DNA of 64,000 nt from Frisingicoccus sp902471845 (lineage in GTDB: Bacteria; Bacillota; Clostridia; Lachnospirales; Lachnospiraceae). A model generated the notes under the pieces. It saw only the letters and a list, made by a program, of their open reading frames with translations, did no database searches and was not told where the DNA came from. The stretch lies in NCBI RefSeq assembly GCF_047030795.1, contig NZ_JBKYIC010000002.1. One strand, written 5' to 3'. Within the stretch, counting starts at the first letter, position 1; the number at the start of each line of letters is the position of its first letter. A program made the position numbers and the translations under genes. Positions 9,301 to 17,186 of the stretch are shown here, in pieces.

Positions 9301-10711
9301 TGAGTATCAGAGTAAGGCCCATGACTATACGGAAGTTATTTTCGGCAAGGGCCAGACCTTCCGGGCAGGAACCATCGGTACGCTGGCAGAAAAGACGGCC
9401 TATGGATATGCGAGAGGTTATTTTGAAGATCATCAGATTGAGAAGCGGAGCTGCGAACTGACCCGGCTGGCCTCCGGCTGCGTTGGCGTCCGGCGGACGA
9501 CGGGGCAGCATCCGGGCGGTATTATCGTTGTGCCTCTGGGCGAGGAAATTTATTCCTTTACGCCGGTACAGCATCCGGCCAATGACCAGACGACACGTAT
9601 TATAACGACCCATTTCGATTATCATTCCATTGACCATAACCTGTTGAAGCTGGATATTCTCGGACACGATGATCCGACTATGATTCGTATGCTTCAGGAT
9701 ATTACCGGGGTGGACCCGACGACGATTTCCCTGGACGATCAGGAAGTGCTGTCACTGTTTCATGGTCTGGATGCTTTACATATTAAACCGGAAGATATCG
9801 GAGGGACGGATTTGGGTTCCCTGGGAATTCCGGAATTTGGAACCGACTTTGTTATGCAGATGCTCCGGGATACGAAGCCGAAGGCTTTTTCCGATCTGGT
9901 GCGTATTTCCGGTCTGTCCCATGGTACGGACGTTTGGCTGAATAATGCCCAGACACTGATTAAAGAAGGTAAGGCGGAGATTTCCACGGCGATTTGTACC
10001 CGTGATGATATTATGATTTATCTCATTAATAAAGGGGTTGAATCGGAGCTGTCCTTTAAGATCATGGAGAGTGTCCGTAAGGGTAAGGGGTTGACGCCGG
10101 AATTTGAAGCGGCCATGAAGGAACACGATGTGCCGGACTGGTATATATGGTCCTGTAAGAAGATTAAGTATATGTTCCCGAAGGCTCATGCGGTGGCCTA
10201 TGTTATGATGGGCTTCCGTATTGCCTGGTTTAAGATTCATTATCCGTTGGCTTACTATGCGGCTTTCTTTACGATTCGTGCCACAGCCTTCGACTATGAA
10301 CTGATGTGCCGGGGCAAGGAGGAACTGGAAAAGCATCTGAAACTTTATAAGTCCAATCCGAATCTGACGGCAAAGGAAAAGGATACCATCCGGGATATGA
10401 AAATTGTTCAGGAATTTTATGCCAGAGGTTTTGATTTTCTTCCGATTGATTTGTATAAGTCGGAGGCTGTCAAATTTACCATTGTGGGAGACAAACTGCT
10501 TCCGCCGTTTTCATCCATCGACGGCATGGGCGGCATTGCTGCGGAGGCTCTGGCGCTGGCGGCGAAAGACGGCCCGTTTATCTCGAAGGATGATATTGCG
10601 GGACGGGCAAAAGTCAGCCGGAGTACGCTGGATGTGATGGGAGAACTGGGATTGCTCGGCGATCTGCCGGAGAGCAATCAGCTTTCCATCTTTGATTTGA
10701 AAATCGGATAA
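6320..10711 (+). CDS. polC: DNA polymerase III alpha subunit, PolC type
   Basis: Replicative DNA polymerase of low-GC Gram-positives. The 1463-residue protein shows the PolC domain order: N-terminal region, OB fold (about 240-340), PHP domain starting with VELHAHTTMSDMDSV near 353, an inserted DEDD 3'-5' exonuclease beginning FVVFDIETTGF near 438, a zinc site (CPNCKY...CPVCGTPL, about 928-965) and the polymerase core with the EPDIDLNFSGEY acidic motif near 986. Full length and intact. It starts two bases after ispG, so translation is probably coupled. Confidence 0.97.
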   Translation: MAASFFEVFPVLKLNKGMTDLLEEATVEKVTASQARNRIRVYLCSPRLISYEEVRKLENQIRGQLFENTDVHVDIIDRYELSEQYTPERLMSIYFDSFEAELKDSSDLEANIFHKAKKEFTDAQRMVLTVEDNFITASKIECIRDKLLKIFQERFGYYVDISVEYVRERKSRQAEYAEETFQREVETIVKNYAEAEAAVKQKEEKIAEQQKPARDFKKENTYVKKKIIDPDIFYGRPFEGDETPISEINDEIGEVIVRGKIIQMETREIRNEKTIVIFAVTDFTDSITAKIFTKNEFLPQVLSNLKVGKFVRMKAMAVMDKYDHGIALNSVMGIKNIPDFTEKRMDLSPVKRVELHAHTTMSDMDSVADCKTMLKTAMSWGHKAMAITDHGVVQAFTDANHCVEGTDFKPIYGVEGYLVDDLKPIVFESKNQSLDSKFVVFDIETTGFSAVNDRIIEIGAVKVENGEIVDRYSTFVNPERPIPFEIEKLTGINDGMVVDAAVIEEILPEFLAFSEECIMVAHNAEFDMSFIKENCRRMNLLREFTVVDTLAMARSMLPDLKNYKLDTVVEAVGGTLENHHRAVEDAESTADIFVKFVARLKGMGVTDLDTLNGMSQMSVNAIKKLKTYHIIILAQNDIGRINLYRLVSWSHLDYYARRPRIPKSVLAKYREGLIIGSACEAGELYQAVLNDRPSDEIARIVNFYDYLEIQPIGNNLFMIESEKIPQIQSKEDLMEMNRKIVRLGEQFHKPVCATCDVHFINPEDEVYRRIIMAGKGFDDADRQPPIYFRTTEEMLEEFMYLGAEKAEEVVITNTNYIADQIERISPVRPDKCPPVIEDSDKTLRTICYDKAHALYGENLPEIVVERLERELNSIIGNGFAVMYIIAQKLVWKSVADGYLVGSRGSVGSSFAAFTAGITEVNSLPAHYLCPNCKYVDFDSDYVKSFSGRSGCDMEDKVCPVCGTPLSKEGHDIPFETFLGFKGNKEPDIDLNFSGEYQSKAHDYTEVIFGKGQTFRAGTIGTLAEKTAYGYARGYFEDHQIEKRSCELTRLASGCVGVRRTTGQHPGGIIVVPLGEEIYSFTPVQHPANDQTTRIITTHFDYHSIDHNLLKLDILGHDDPTMIRMLQDITGVDPTTISLDDQEVLSLFHGLDALHIKPEDIGGTDLGSLGIPEFGTDFVMQMLRDTKPKAFSDLVRISGLSHGTDVWLNNAQTLIKEGKAEISTAICTRDDIMIYLINKGVESELSFKIMESVRKGKGLTPEFEAAMKEHDVPDWYIWSCKKIKYMFPKAHAVAYVMMGFRIAWFKIHYPLAYYAAFFTIRATAFDYELMCRGKEELEKHLKLYKSNPNLTAKEKDTIRDMKIVQEFYARGFDFLPIDLYKSEAVKFTIVGDKLLPPFSSIDGMGGIAAEALALAAKDGPFISKDDIAGRAKVSRSTLDVMGELGLLGDLPESNQLSIFDLKIG

Positions 10712-10722
10712 GGGGGGCCCAT

Positions 10723-11676
10723 ATGTATTATTTTATTGTCAATCCCAATGCCAGGTCCGGCAAAGGCAGGATAATCTGGCAGAAGGTATGTCAGGTGATG
10801 AACAGCAAAGGATTGGCCTATGAAGCGCTGTTCACGGAGAAAAAGGGACAGGCCGCAGAACTTGCCCGAGAAGCGGCGGAGCGAAGCAACAGGGCAGCTC
10901 AGGGTGAAAGAACGAATCAGGGCAGTGACGAGAAAATCATTGTGGCTATGGGAGGCGACGGAACTATCTCGGAAGTGATGGACGGTATCTGGGACCTTCC
11001 GGAAGTGACCTTTGCTTTTATTCCAATCGGCTCAGGAAATGATTTTGCCCGGAGCCTTGGTATATCGTCCGATTGGCGCAAAGCCCTGGAAGGTATTCTT
11101 TCAGAAAAGCATCGGATTTATTTCCATCCGGGGCGTCTGGAATATGACGGAAAAGTACGTCATTTCGGTGGCAGTATGGGCATTGGTTTTGATGCAGCCG
11201 TCTGCGACGGAGCAAATCGTCTGCGTTTTAAATCTGTCTTTAATCGTCTGGGATTAGGAAAATTCACTTATACGGGGGTGGCTGTCAAGCTGCTGGTGAC
11301 CAGTTCCTGTGACAAATTAAAAATCCGTCTGGACGGCAAGGAAATCCATCGGTTTCGAAAAGTTCTTTTCCTATGCGGATTAAAGGGAAACTATGAGGGC
11401 GGCGGCTTCATGTTTGCGCCGGAGGCCCGGGTGGATGATGAATACCTGCATATCTGCATTGCGGCAGGCATACCCATTTTTAAACGATTTTTACTTTTGC
11501 CGAAGGCTTTAAAGGGAAAACATGTGGGAGCGCCGGGAGTTTATATGTATCGCTGTAAAAAGATAGAGATTTTGTCCTCCCGGCCGAAATTGATTCACGG
11601 TGACGGCGAGGTCAATGGTCCGGTGACGAAGGTGACAGCCAGCCTGGAACCCGCGGCGGTTCCGATGATTTATTGA
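10723..11676 (+). CDS. diacylglycerol/lipid kinase family protein (YegS/DgkB-like)
   Basis: ATP-dependent lipid kinase of the DAGK catalytic family, probably recycling diacylglycerol or phosphorylating another lipid. The 317-residue protein has the NPNARSGKG loop at the N-terminus, the nucleotide-binding MGGDGTISEV motif near residue 77 and IPIGSGNDFARSLG near 100. DgkB and YtlR/BmrU subgroups cannot be separated here. It follows polC by 11 bases with a GGGGGG site and ends before the rimP promoter, so it closes the first operon. Confidence 0.87.
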   Translation: MYYFIVNPNARSGKGRIIWQKVCQVMNSKGLAYEALFTEKKGQAAELAREAAERSNRAAQGERTNQGSDEKIIVAMGGDGTISEVMDGIWDLPEVTFAFIPIGSGNDFARSLGISSDWRKALEGILSEKHRIYFHPGRLEYDGKVRHFGGSMGIGFDAAVCDGANRLRFKSVFNRLGLGKFTYTGVAVKLLVTSSCDKLKIRLDGKEIHRFRKVLFLCGLKGNYEGGGFMFAPEARVDDEYLHICIAAGIPIFKRFLLLPKALKGKHVGAPGVYMYRCKKIEILSSRPKLIHGDGEVNGPVTKVTASLEPAAVPMIY

Positions 11677-11716
11677 GCAGAGAAGTTCTGTAAAATAGCC
11701 GATTGTTGAAAAAAGC

Positions 11717-11745
11717 TTGCATTTTAAACAAATTGGTGATATATT
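11717..11745 (+). promoter_or_regulatory. promoter of the rimP-nusA-infB operon
   Basis: TTGCAT at 11717-11722 and TATATT at 11740-11745 are separated by 17 bases, a good sigma-A match. The predicted start near 11752 leaves a leader of about 110 bases before rimP. Confidence 0.7.
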
Positions 11746-11775
11746 AATTAGGATAACAGATTATGATGTAACTAG

Positions 11776-11797
11776 AGAGTGGACGCAAGTCCACTCT
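11776..11797 (+). promoter_or_regulatory. leader hairpin with GCAA tetraloop upstream of rimP
   Basis: A perfect nine-base-pair stem (11776-11784 with 11789-11797) is closed by GCAA, a GNRA tetraloop. It lies about 25 bases after the predicted transcription start and 68 bases before the rimP start. There is no U-tract long enough for termination. It may stabilise the mRNA or serve as a protein-binding leader; rimP leaders are known in other phyla, but homology to them is not shown here. Confidence 0.55.
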
Positions 11798-11865
11798 TTG
11801 TACGTGTTAAGGGGAATTTTTTCCACAAAATGCTCTGCTTTGGAGCAGCAAGGAGAGGTAGCGAA

Positions 11866-12330
11866 TTGGCAAAGAAAGATTATGAAAGCAGAACGGAAGC
11901 ATTGATCCAGCCGATGATTGATGAACATCATTTTGAACTGGTCGATGTGGAATGGGTCAAAGAGGGTGCAAACTGGTATTTGCGTGTATTTATTGATAAA
12001 GAAGGCGGAATCACGGTGGATGACTGTGAACTGATCAGCCGTGCTTTTGAAGAGATACTGGACAGGGAAGATTATATTTCGGAAAATTATATTTTTGAAG
12101 TCAGCTCTCCGGGACTTGACCGGCCTTTGAAGAAAGAAAAGGATTTTGCGAGAAGTATCGGAAAAGACGTGGAAATTAAATTATATAAGGCACTGAATAA
12201 AGAAAAAGAATTTGTCGGCGTATTAACAGATTATGATAAGGAAACGATTACCATTGAGTTGGATGACGAATCAACAATGGTTTTTAAGCGGTCGGATGTG
12301 GCACTCATCCGTTTGGCCTTTTTTTACTAG
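11866..12330 (+). CDS. rimP: ribosome maturation factor RimP
   Basis: Assists 30S subunit maturation. The 154-residue product has the RimP N-domain with VDVEWVKEGANWYLRVFID, the EVSSPGLDRPLKKEKDF signature and a C-terminal Sm-like domain. The frame is open back to 11779, but a TTG at 11866 preceded by AGGAGAGG at seven bases gives the standard N-terminus. It is the first gene of the operon continuing with nusA, rnpM, ylxQ, infB and rbfA. Confidence 0.92.
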   Translation: MAKKDYESRTEALIQPMIDEHHFELVDVEWVKEGANWYLRVFIDKEGGITVDDCELISRAFEEILDREDYISENYIFEVSSPGLDRPLKKEKDFARSIGKDVEIKLYKALNKEKEFVGVLTDYDKETITIELDDESTMVFKRSDVALIRLAFFY

Positions 12331-12349
12331 AATAGGAGGAATTTAGAAA

Positions 12350-13504
12350 ATGAATAACGGACACGAATTAATCGAAGCTTTGAATCAGATTGAAAAAGAG
12401 AAAGGCATCAGCAAGGATATTTTGCTGGAAGCTATGGAAAATTCACTGGTTGCTGCCTGTAAAAATGAGTACGGCAAAGCGGACAATATCCGGGTAAATA
12501 TTGACAGAGAGACCGGTGACGTGGTTGTTTATGCGGAAAAAGAAGTTGTGGAAGAGGTTGAAGATGATGTCCTCCAGATCAGTCTGGCCAATGCGCGGCT
12601 GAGAGATATTCATTGTGAACTGGGCGATATCGTCCATGTTGAGGTAACACCGAGAAACTTCGGACGTATTGCAGCTCAGAAGGCAAAACAGGTTGTTGTC
12701 CAGAAGATTCGTGAGGAAGAACGGAAATCCCTTTATCACCAGTATTTTGATAAAGAGAGGGATATCGTGACAGGTATTGTACAGCGTTATTCGGGACGGA
12801 ATATCAGCATCAATCTCGGCAAAGTGGATACGGTGCTGACAGAAGCCGAACAGGTGAAGGGCGAATACTTCCAGCCAACAGAGCGTATCAAGCTCTATGT
12901 TGTGGAAGTTAAAGATACAACAAAAGGACCAAAGATTACGGTTTCCAGAACCCATCCGGAACTGGTAAAACGTTTATTTGAATATGAAGTTGCGGAAGTT
13001 CGTGACGGTACGGTGGAAATCTGCAGCATTTCCCGTGAAGCCGGTTCCCGAACAAAGATTGCGGTTCGGTCCAATCATCCAGACGTGGATCCGGTGGGCG
13101 CCTGTGTTGGTGTAAATGGTTCCAGAGTCGGGGCCGTAGTGGATGAACTTCGCGGCGAAAAGATTGATATTGTAAACTGGAATGAAGATCCGGCCATTTT
13201 TATTGAAAATGCACTGAGTCCGGCAAAGGTTGTTTCTGTTGACGCAGATGAAGAAGAAAAGACAGCGTCTGTTATTGTGCCGGATTATCAGTTGTCGCTT
13301 GCTATTGGTAAGGAAGGACAGAACGCCAGACTGGCTGCCCGTCTGACCGGTTATAAGATTGACATTAAGAGTGAATCCCAGGCCTATGAAGCAGCTCAGG
13401 CTGCCGACGATGAAGCGGATGACTATGTGGAGGACATACCGGCAGAGGAAGACTACGAAGAAGAGTATGAAGAAGATTATATGGAAGATGATATGGAGGA
13501 ATAA
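12350..13504 (+). CDS. nusA: transcription termination/antitermination factor NusA
   Basis: Binds RNA polymerase and nascent RNA and modulates pausing and termination. The 384-residue protein has the NusA N-domain (1-125), an S1 domain (about 130-200) and two KH domains, with the ICSISREAGSRTKIAV and VGVNGSRVGAVVDEL motifs. The last 40 residues are a strongly acidic Asp/Glu/Tyr tail, variable in the family. Its stop overlaps the ylxR start by one base. Confidence 0.96.
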   Translation: MNNGHELIEALNQIEKEKGISKDILLEAMENSLVAACKNEYGKADNIRVNIDRETGDVVVYAEKEVVEEVEDDVLQISLANARLRDIHCELGDIVHVEVTPRNFGRIAAQKAKQVVVQKIREEERKSLYHQYFDKERDIVTGIVQRYSGRNISINLGKVDTVLTEAEQVKGEYFQPTERIKLYVVEVKDTTKGPKITVSRTHPELVKRLFEYEVAEVRDGTVEICSISREAGSRTKIAVRSNHPDVDPVGACVGVNGSRVGAVVDELRGEKIDIVNWNEDPAIFIENALSPAKVVSVDADEEEKTASVIVPDYQLSLAIGKEGQNARLAARLTGYKIDIKSESQAYEAAQAADDEADDYVEDIPAEEDYEEEYEEDYMEDDMEE

Positions 13505-13779
13505 TGGTCGCAAAGAAAGTTCCTATGAGGCAGTGTACCGGCTGCCGGGAGATGAAGAGCAAGCGTGATATGATTCGGGTCATAAAAACGGCGGAGAATG
13601 AAATTTGTATCGATGCCACCGGACGGAAAAACGGCCGGGGTGCTTATATATGTCCGAATATGGTTTGTCTGAAGCAGGCCATGAAAAACCGGGGATTGGA
13701 GCGGTCTTTAAAAACAGCCATACCGGAAACGGTTTACCAGCAGTTGGAAGAGGAGATGAGCCATATTGACAAAGGATAA
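13504..13779 (+). CDS. rnpM: YlxR/RnpM family protein (DUF448)
   Basis: Small RNA-binding protein, described as an RNase P modulator in B. subtilis. The 91-residue sequence has the family signature RQCTGCREMKSKRDMIRV and the GRKNGRGAYIC block. The start overlaps the nusA stop (ATAATGG), so translation is coupled. It is the standard partner between nusA and ylxQ. Confidence 0.92.
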   Translation: MVAKKVPMRQCTGCREMKSKRDMIRVIKTAENEICIDATGRKNGRGAYICPNMVCLKQAMKNRGLERSLKTAIPETVYQQLEEEMSHIDKG

Positions 13780-14080
13780 AGTGTTATCTTATCTTGGATT
13801 GGCTGCCAGAGCAAGGAAAATCCAAAGCGGAGAGTTTTCTACGGAGAAGTCCGTAAAAAGCGGGAAGGCGGCGCTGGTCATTGTGGCGGCGGATGCTTCG
13901 GATAATACAAAGAAAAAGTTTACAAATATGTGTACCTTTTATAAAGTGCCTATGTATATTTATGGTACGAAAGAGACATTGGGAGCTTCCATTGGCAGAG
14001 AGCTTCGGGCCTCTTTAGCTTTGGAAGATACTGGTTTTTGTAACGCCATAAAGAAACAGATTGATTCAGAACGGATGTAG
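13766..14080 (+). CDS. YlxQ, ribosomal L7Ae-family protein
   Basis: K-turn RNA-binding protein of the L7Ae/L30e/Gadd45 superfamily. The 104-residue product starts at TTG 13766 inside the rnpM end with an AGAGGAGATG site upstream and shows LGLAARARKIQSGE and the LVIVAADASDNT motif. Cellular role is not firmly known; the position between rnpM and infB is conserved in Firmicutes. Confidence 0.9.
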   Translation: MTKDKVLSYLGLAARARKIQSGEFSTEKSVKSGKAALVIVAADASDNTKKKFTNMCTFYKVPMYIYGTKETLGASIGRELRASLALEDTGFCNAIKKQIDSERM

Positions 14081-14094
14081 ACGGAGGTAGGTAT

Positions 14095-16788
14095 ATGTCA
14101 AAAATAAGAGTACATGAATTAGCGAAAGAATTAAATAAAAGCAGCAAGGACATTATTTACGCATTGAAGGGTCATGGTGTGATCGTTGAAAGTCATATGA
14201 GCACCATTGGTGATGATCATGCGGATAAAATCAGAAAATATTTTACAGCGCCGCCGGTGAAGAAGCCGGAGGCTCCAAAAGCGGCGGCACCGGAAAAAGC
14301 ACCGGTAAAGCCGGCACCGACAGCCGGTGAGCGTCGGCCATTAAATAACAATGGCGGCCAAAACCGCCAGGGCGGAAACGGCGAACGCCGTCCGTTTAAT
14401 AATAATGGCGGTCAGAACCGCCAGGGCGGAAACGGCGAACGCCGTCCATATAACAATGGCGGCCAGAACCGTCAGGGCGGTAATGGCGAGCGCCGTCCAT
14501 ATAACAATGGCGGCCAGAACCGCCAGGGCGGCAATGGCGAACGCCGTCCATATAATAATAATGGCGGCCAGAACCGCCAGGGCGGAAACGGCGAACGCCG
14601 TCCATACAATAATGGCGGTCAGAATCGTCAGGGAGGAAACGGCGAACGTCGTCCATACAATAACGGTGGTCAGAACCGCCAGGGCGGCAATGGTGAACGT
14701 CGTCCATATAACAATGGCGGCCAGAACCGCCAGGGTGGTAACGGCGAACGCCGTCCGTATAACAATAATGGCGGCCAGAACCGTCAGGGCGGCTACAATA
14801 ACAACCGCGGCGGCCGTGGAGAAGGCAAGTTCAATCTGGACAATGCTATCAGCAAAGAAGTTGTTGTTTCCAAGGATACATCCCGTGAAAATCGGAGAAA
14901 CTATAAAGATAAAGAAAAACCGGTAAAGAGTGTTACTGACGGAAGAAACAGTAAGAAAGGATTCGGCGGCAAACCACTGTCCAAGAAATCCAATCTTCAG
15001 CCGCCGACACAGAAGCCGAAGCCGGTTGTGGAAAAAGTTACAAATATCATTCTTCCGGAAGTTGTTACGATTAAAGAACTGGGAGACAAGATGAAGATTT
15101 CCGCTGCTGAAATTGTTAAGAAATTGTTCCTCGGCGGTAAGATGGTAACTTTAAATACAGAAATCACTTATGACGAAGCGGAAGAAATCGCATTGGAATA
15201 CGACGTACTCTGTGAACATGAGGTCGTTATTGATCCGATCGAGGAAATTCTCAAAGAAGAGGAAGAGAAGGAAGAAGATTTACAGCCAAGACCGCCGGTT
15301 GTCTGTGTTATGGGGCATGTTGACCATGGTAAAACATCCATTCTGGATGCTATCCGTAATACCAATGTTACCACAGGGGAAGCCGGAGGTATCACTCAGC
15401 ACATCGGTGCTTACGTGGTGGATGTGAAGGGCGAAAAGATTACTTTCCTGGACACTCCGGGACATGAAGCGTTTACGGCCATGCGTCTGCGCGGTGCCCA
15501 GTCTACGGATATTGCCATCCTGGTTGTTGCTGCTGATGACGGTGTTATGCCTCAGACGATAGAAGCCATCAGCCATGCAAAGGCGGCCGGTATCGAAGTC
15601 ATTGTTGCTATCAATAAGATTGATAAGCCGAGTGCCAACGTGGAACGTGTCAAACAGGAATTGACCGAATACGAATTGATTCCTGAAGACTGGGGCGGAA
15701 CAACCCTGTTTGTTCCGGTATCTGCCCATACAGGCGAAGGTCTGGATGATTTATTGGATTCCATTCTTCTGCAGGCAGAAATGTGTGAATTAAAAGCCAA
15801 TCCGGACCGGAAAGCCAGAGGTCTTGTGATTGAAGCTCAGCTGGATAAGGGCAAGGGTCCTGTGGCAACCGTTCTCGTTCAGAAGGGAACCCTTCATGTA
15901 GGCGATTGTCTGGCCATTGGTTCTGCCTTTGGTAAGGTTCGTGCCATGGTGGATGATAAGGGACGCCGTGTAAAAGAAGCCGGTCCATCAATTCCTGTGG
16001 AGATTCTTGGTCTGAATGATGTACCGGAAGCCGGAGAGGTATTTATTTCTACAAATACCGAAAAAGAGGCCCGTTCCATTTCCGAAACATTTATTGCCCA
16101 GAAGAAGGAGAAACTGCTGGCAGATACAAAATCCAAGTTATCACTGGATGGTCTGTTTGATCAGATTCAGGCCGGACAGATTAAGGAACTGAACCTGATC
16201 GTTAAAGCCGATGTTCAGGGTTCTGTGGAAGCTGTAAAACAGAGTTTGCTGAAGCTTTCAAATGACGAAGTAGCCATTAAGATCATCCACGGCGGCGTTG
16301 GCGCTATCAACGAATCCGATGTTACTCTGGCATCCACATCGAATGCAATTATTATCGGTTTCAATGTACGTCCGGACAATATGGCAAAGACGGTGGCAGA
16401 GACGGAAAAAGTCGATATGCGTCTGTACCGGGTAATTTACAATGCCATCGAGGATATCGAAGCGGCCATGAAGGGTATGCTTGACCCTGAATTCCGTGAA
16501 AAGATCACAGGTCATGCGGAAGTGCGTCAGACTTACAAAGTATCCGGTGTGGGTACGATCATCGGTGGCTATGTGCTTGACGGAAAGATTGAGCGGAATT
16601 CCAAGGTTCGTCTCATTCGTGACAATGTAGTCATCCACGAAGGCGAATTGGCATCTCTGAAACGTTTCAAGGATGATGTGAAAGAAGTGGCAGCCGGCTA
16701 TGAATGCGGTATGTCCCTTGAAAAATATAACGATATTAAAGAAGGCGATCAGTTAGAAGTCTTTGTTATGGAAGAGATTCCAAGATAG
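14095..16788 (+). CDS. infB: translation initiation factor IF-2
   Basis: GTPase that delivers fMet-tRNA to the 30S subunit. The 897-residue protein has an N-terminal IF2_N helix domain, a 157-residue tandem repeat (residues 78-234), a second IF2_N-like domain (about 320-375) and then the G domain: GHVDHGKT near 406, DTPGHEAF near 452 and NKID near 507, followed by domains II-IV. The SD ACGGAGG precedes ATG 14095. Low-complexity N-terminal linkers are common in IF-2; this one is unusually regular. Confidence 0.97.
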   Translation: MSKIRVHELAKELNKSSKDIIYALKGHGVIVESHMSTIGDDHADKIRKYFTAPPVKKPEAPKAAAPEKAPVKPAPTAGERRPLNNNGGQNRQGGNGERRPFNNNGGQNRQGGNGERRPYNNGGQNRQGGNGERRPYNNGGQNRQGGNGERRPYNNNGGQNRQGGNGERRPYNNGGQNRQGGNGERRPYNNGGQNRQGGNGERRPYNNGGQNRQGGNGERRPYNNNGGQNRQGGYNNNRGGRGEGKFNLDNAISKEVVVSKDTSRENRRNYKDKEKPVKSVTDGRNSKKGFGGKPLSKKSNLQPPTQKPKPVVEKVTNIILPEVVTIKELGDKMKISAAEIVKKLFLGGKMVTLNTEITYDEAEEIALEYDVLCEHEVVIDPIEEILKEEEEKEEDLQPRPPVVCVMGHVDHGKTSILDAIRNTNVTTGEAGGITQHIGAYVVDVKGEKITFLDTPGHEAFTAMRLRGAQSTDIAILVVAADDGVMPQTIEAISHAKAAGIEVIVAINKIDKPSANVERVKQELTEYELIPEDWGGTTLFVPVSAHTGEGLDDLLDSILLQAEMCELKANPDRKARGLVIEAQLDKGKGPVATVLVQKGTLHVGDCLAIGSAFGKVRAMVDDKGRRVKEAGPSIPVEILGLNDVPEAGEVFISTNTEKEARSISETFIAQKKEKLLADTKSKLSLDGLFDQIQAGQIKELNLIVKADVQGSVEAVKQSLLKLSNDEVAIKIIHGGVGAINESDVTLASTSNAIIIGFNVRPDNMAKTVAETEKVDMRLYRVIYNAIEDIEAAMKGMLDPEFREKITGHAEVRQTYKVSGVGTIIGGYVLDGKIERNSKVRLIRDNVVIHEGELASLKRFKDDVKEVAAGYECGMSLEKYNDIKEGDQLEVFVMEEIPR
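14326..14796 (+). repeat. in-frame tandem repeat in infB, nine units of 51/54 bp
   Basis: Nine consecutive units of 17 or 18 codons read GERRPYNN(N)GGQNRQGGN, with L or F replacing Y in the first two. Units differ in synonymous third positions and in a single Asn codon, so the array is not freshly duplicated but stays recombination-prone. The periodicity also opens long antisense and shifted frames here, which are not genes. Confidence 0.93.
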
Positions 16789-16799
16789 AAAGGAATTAT

Positions 16800-17186
16800 A
16801 TGAGAAAAAACAGTATTAAAAATACCCGCATCAACGGGGAAGTTCAGCGAGAACTGGGTCGGATTATTTCGCGTGAGATTAAGGACCCGCGGATTTCTTC
16901 GCTGACCTCTGTGGTAGCGGTGGAAGTGGCTCCGGATTTGAAAAGCTGCAAAGCGTATATCAGCGTTCTCGGTGACGAGGCGGCTCAGAAAGCGACGCTG
17001 GAAGGCTTAAACAGTGCAATGGGCTTTATCCGTAAAGAGTTGGCCCATTCGGTGAATTTGAGAAATACACCGGCCATCACTTTTATTATGGATCAGTCGA
17101 TTGAATACGGCGTCAATATGTCAAAAATGATTTCGGAAGTCAATAAGGATTTAAAAGAGGAAGATGAGGATGAAGAGCTTTCTTGA
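16800..17186 (+). CDS. rbfA: 30S ribosome-binding factor A
   Basis: Assists late 16S rRNA maturation and cold adaptation. The 128-residue protein has the type-II KH-like fold with INGEVQRELGRIISREIKDPR at the N-terminus and the family block GFIRKELAHSVNLRNTP. It lies 11 bases after infB and overlaps the next gene, nrnA, by 17-23 bases depending on the start chosen. Confidence 0.94.
   Translation: MRKNSIKNTRINGEVQRELGRIISREIKDPRISSLTSVVAVEVAPDLKSCKAYISVLGDEAAQKATLEGLNSAMGFIRKELAHSVNLRNTPAITFIMDQSIEYGVNMSKMISEVNKDLKEEDEDEELS

Noticed and set aside
9041..9667. A 208-codon open frame on the minus strand inside polC
   Set aside because: It lies fully within the conserved polymerase core, has no start signal and no recognisable domain; it is a shadow of polC codon use.
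14326..14796. Regular repeats considered as a CRISPR array
   Set aside because: Units are contiguous without unique spacers and encode protein in frame, so this is a coding tandem repeat.
14351..14926. A 191-codon plus-strand frame and a 103-codon minus-strand frame within infB
   Set aside because: Both are low-complexity products of the 51/54-bp periodic repeat read in other frames. They have no ribosome binding site and overlap the clear IF-2 frame.
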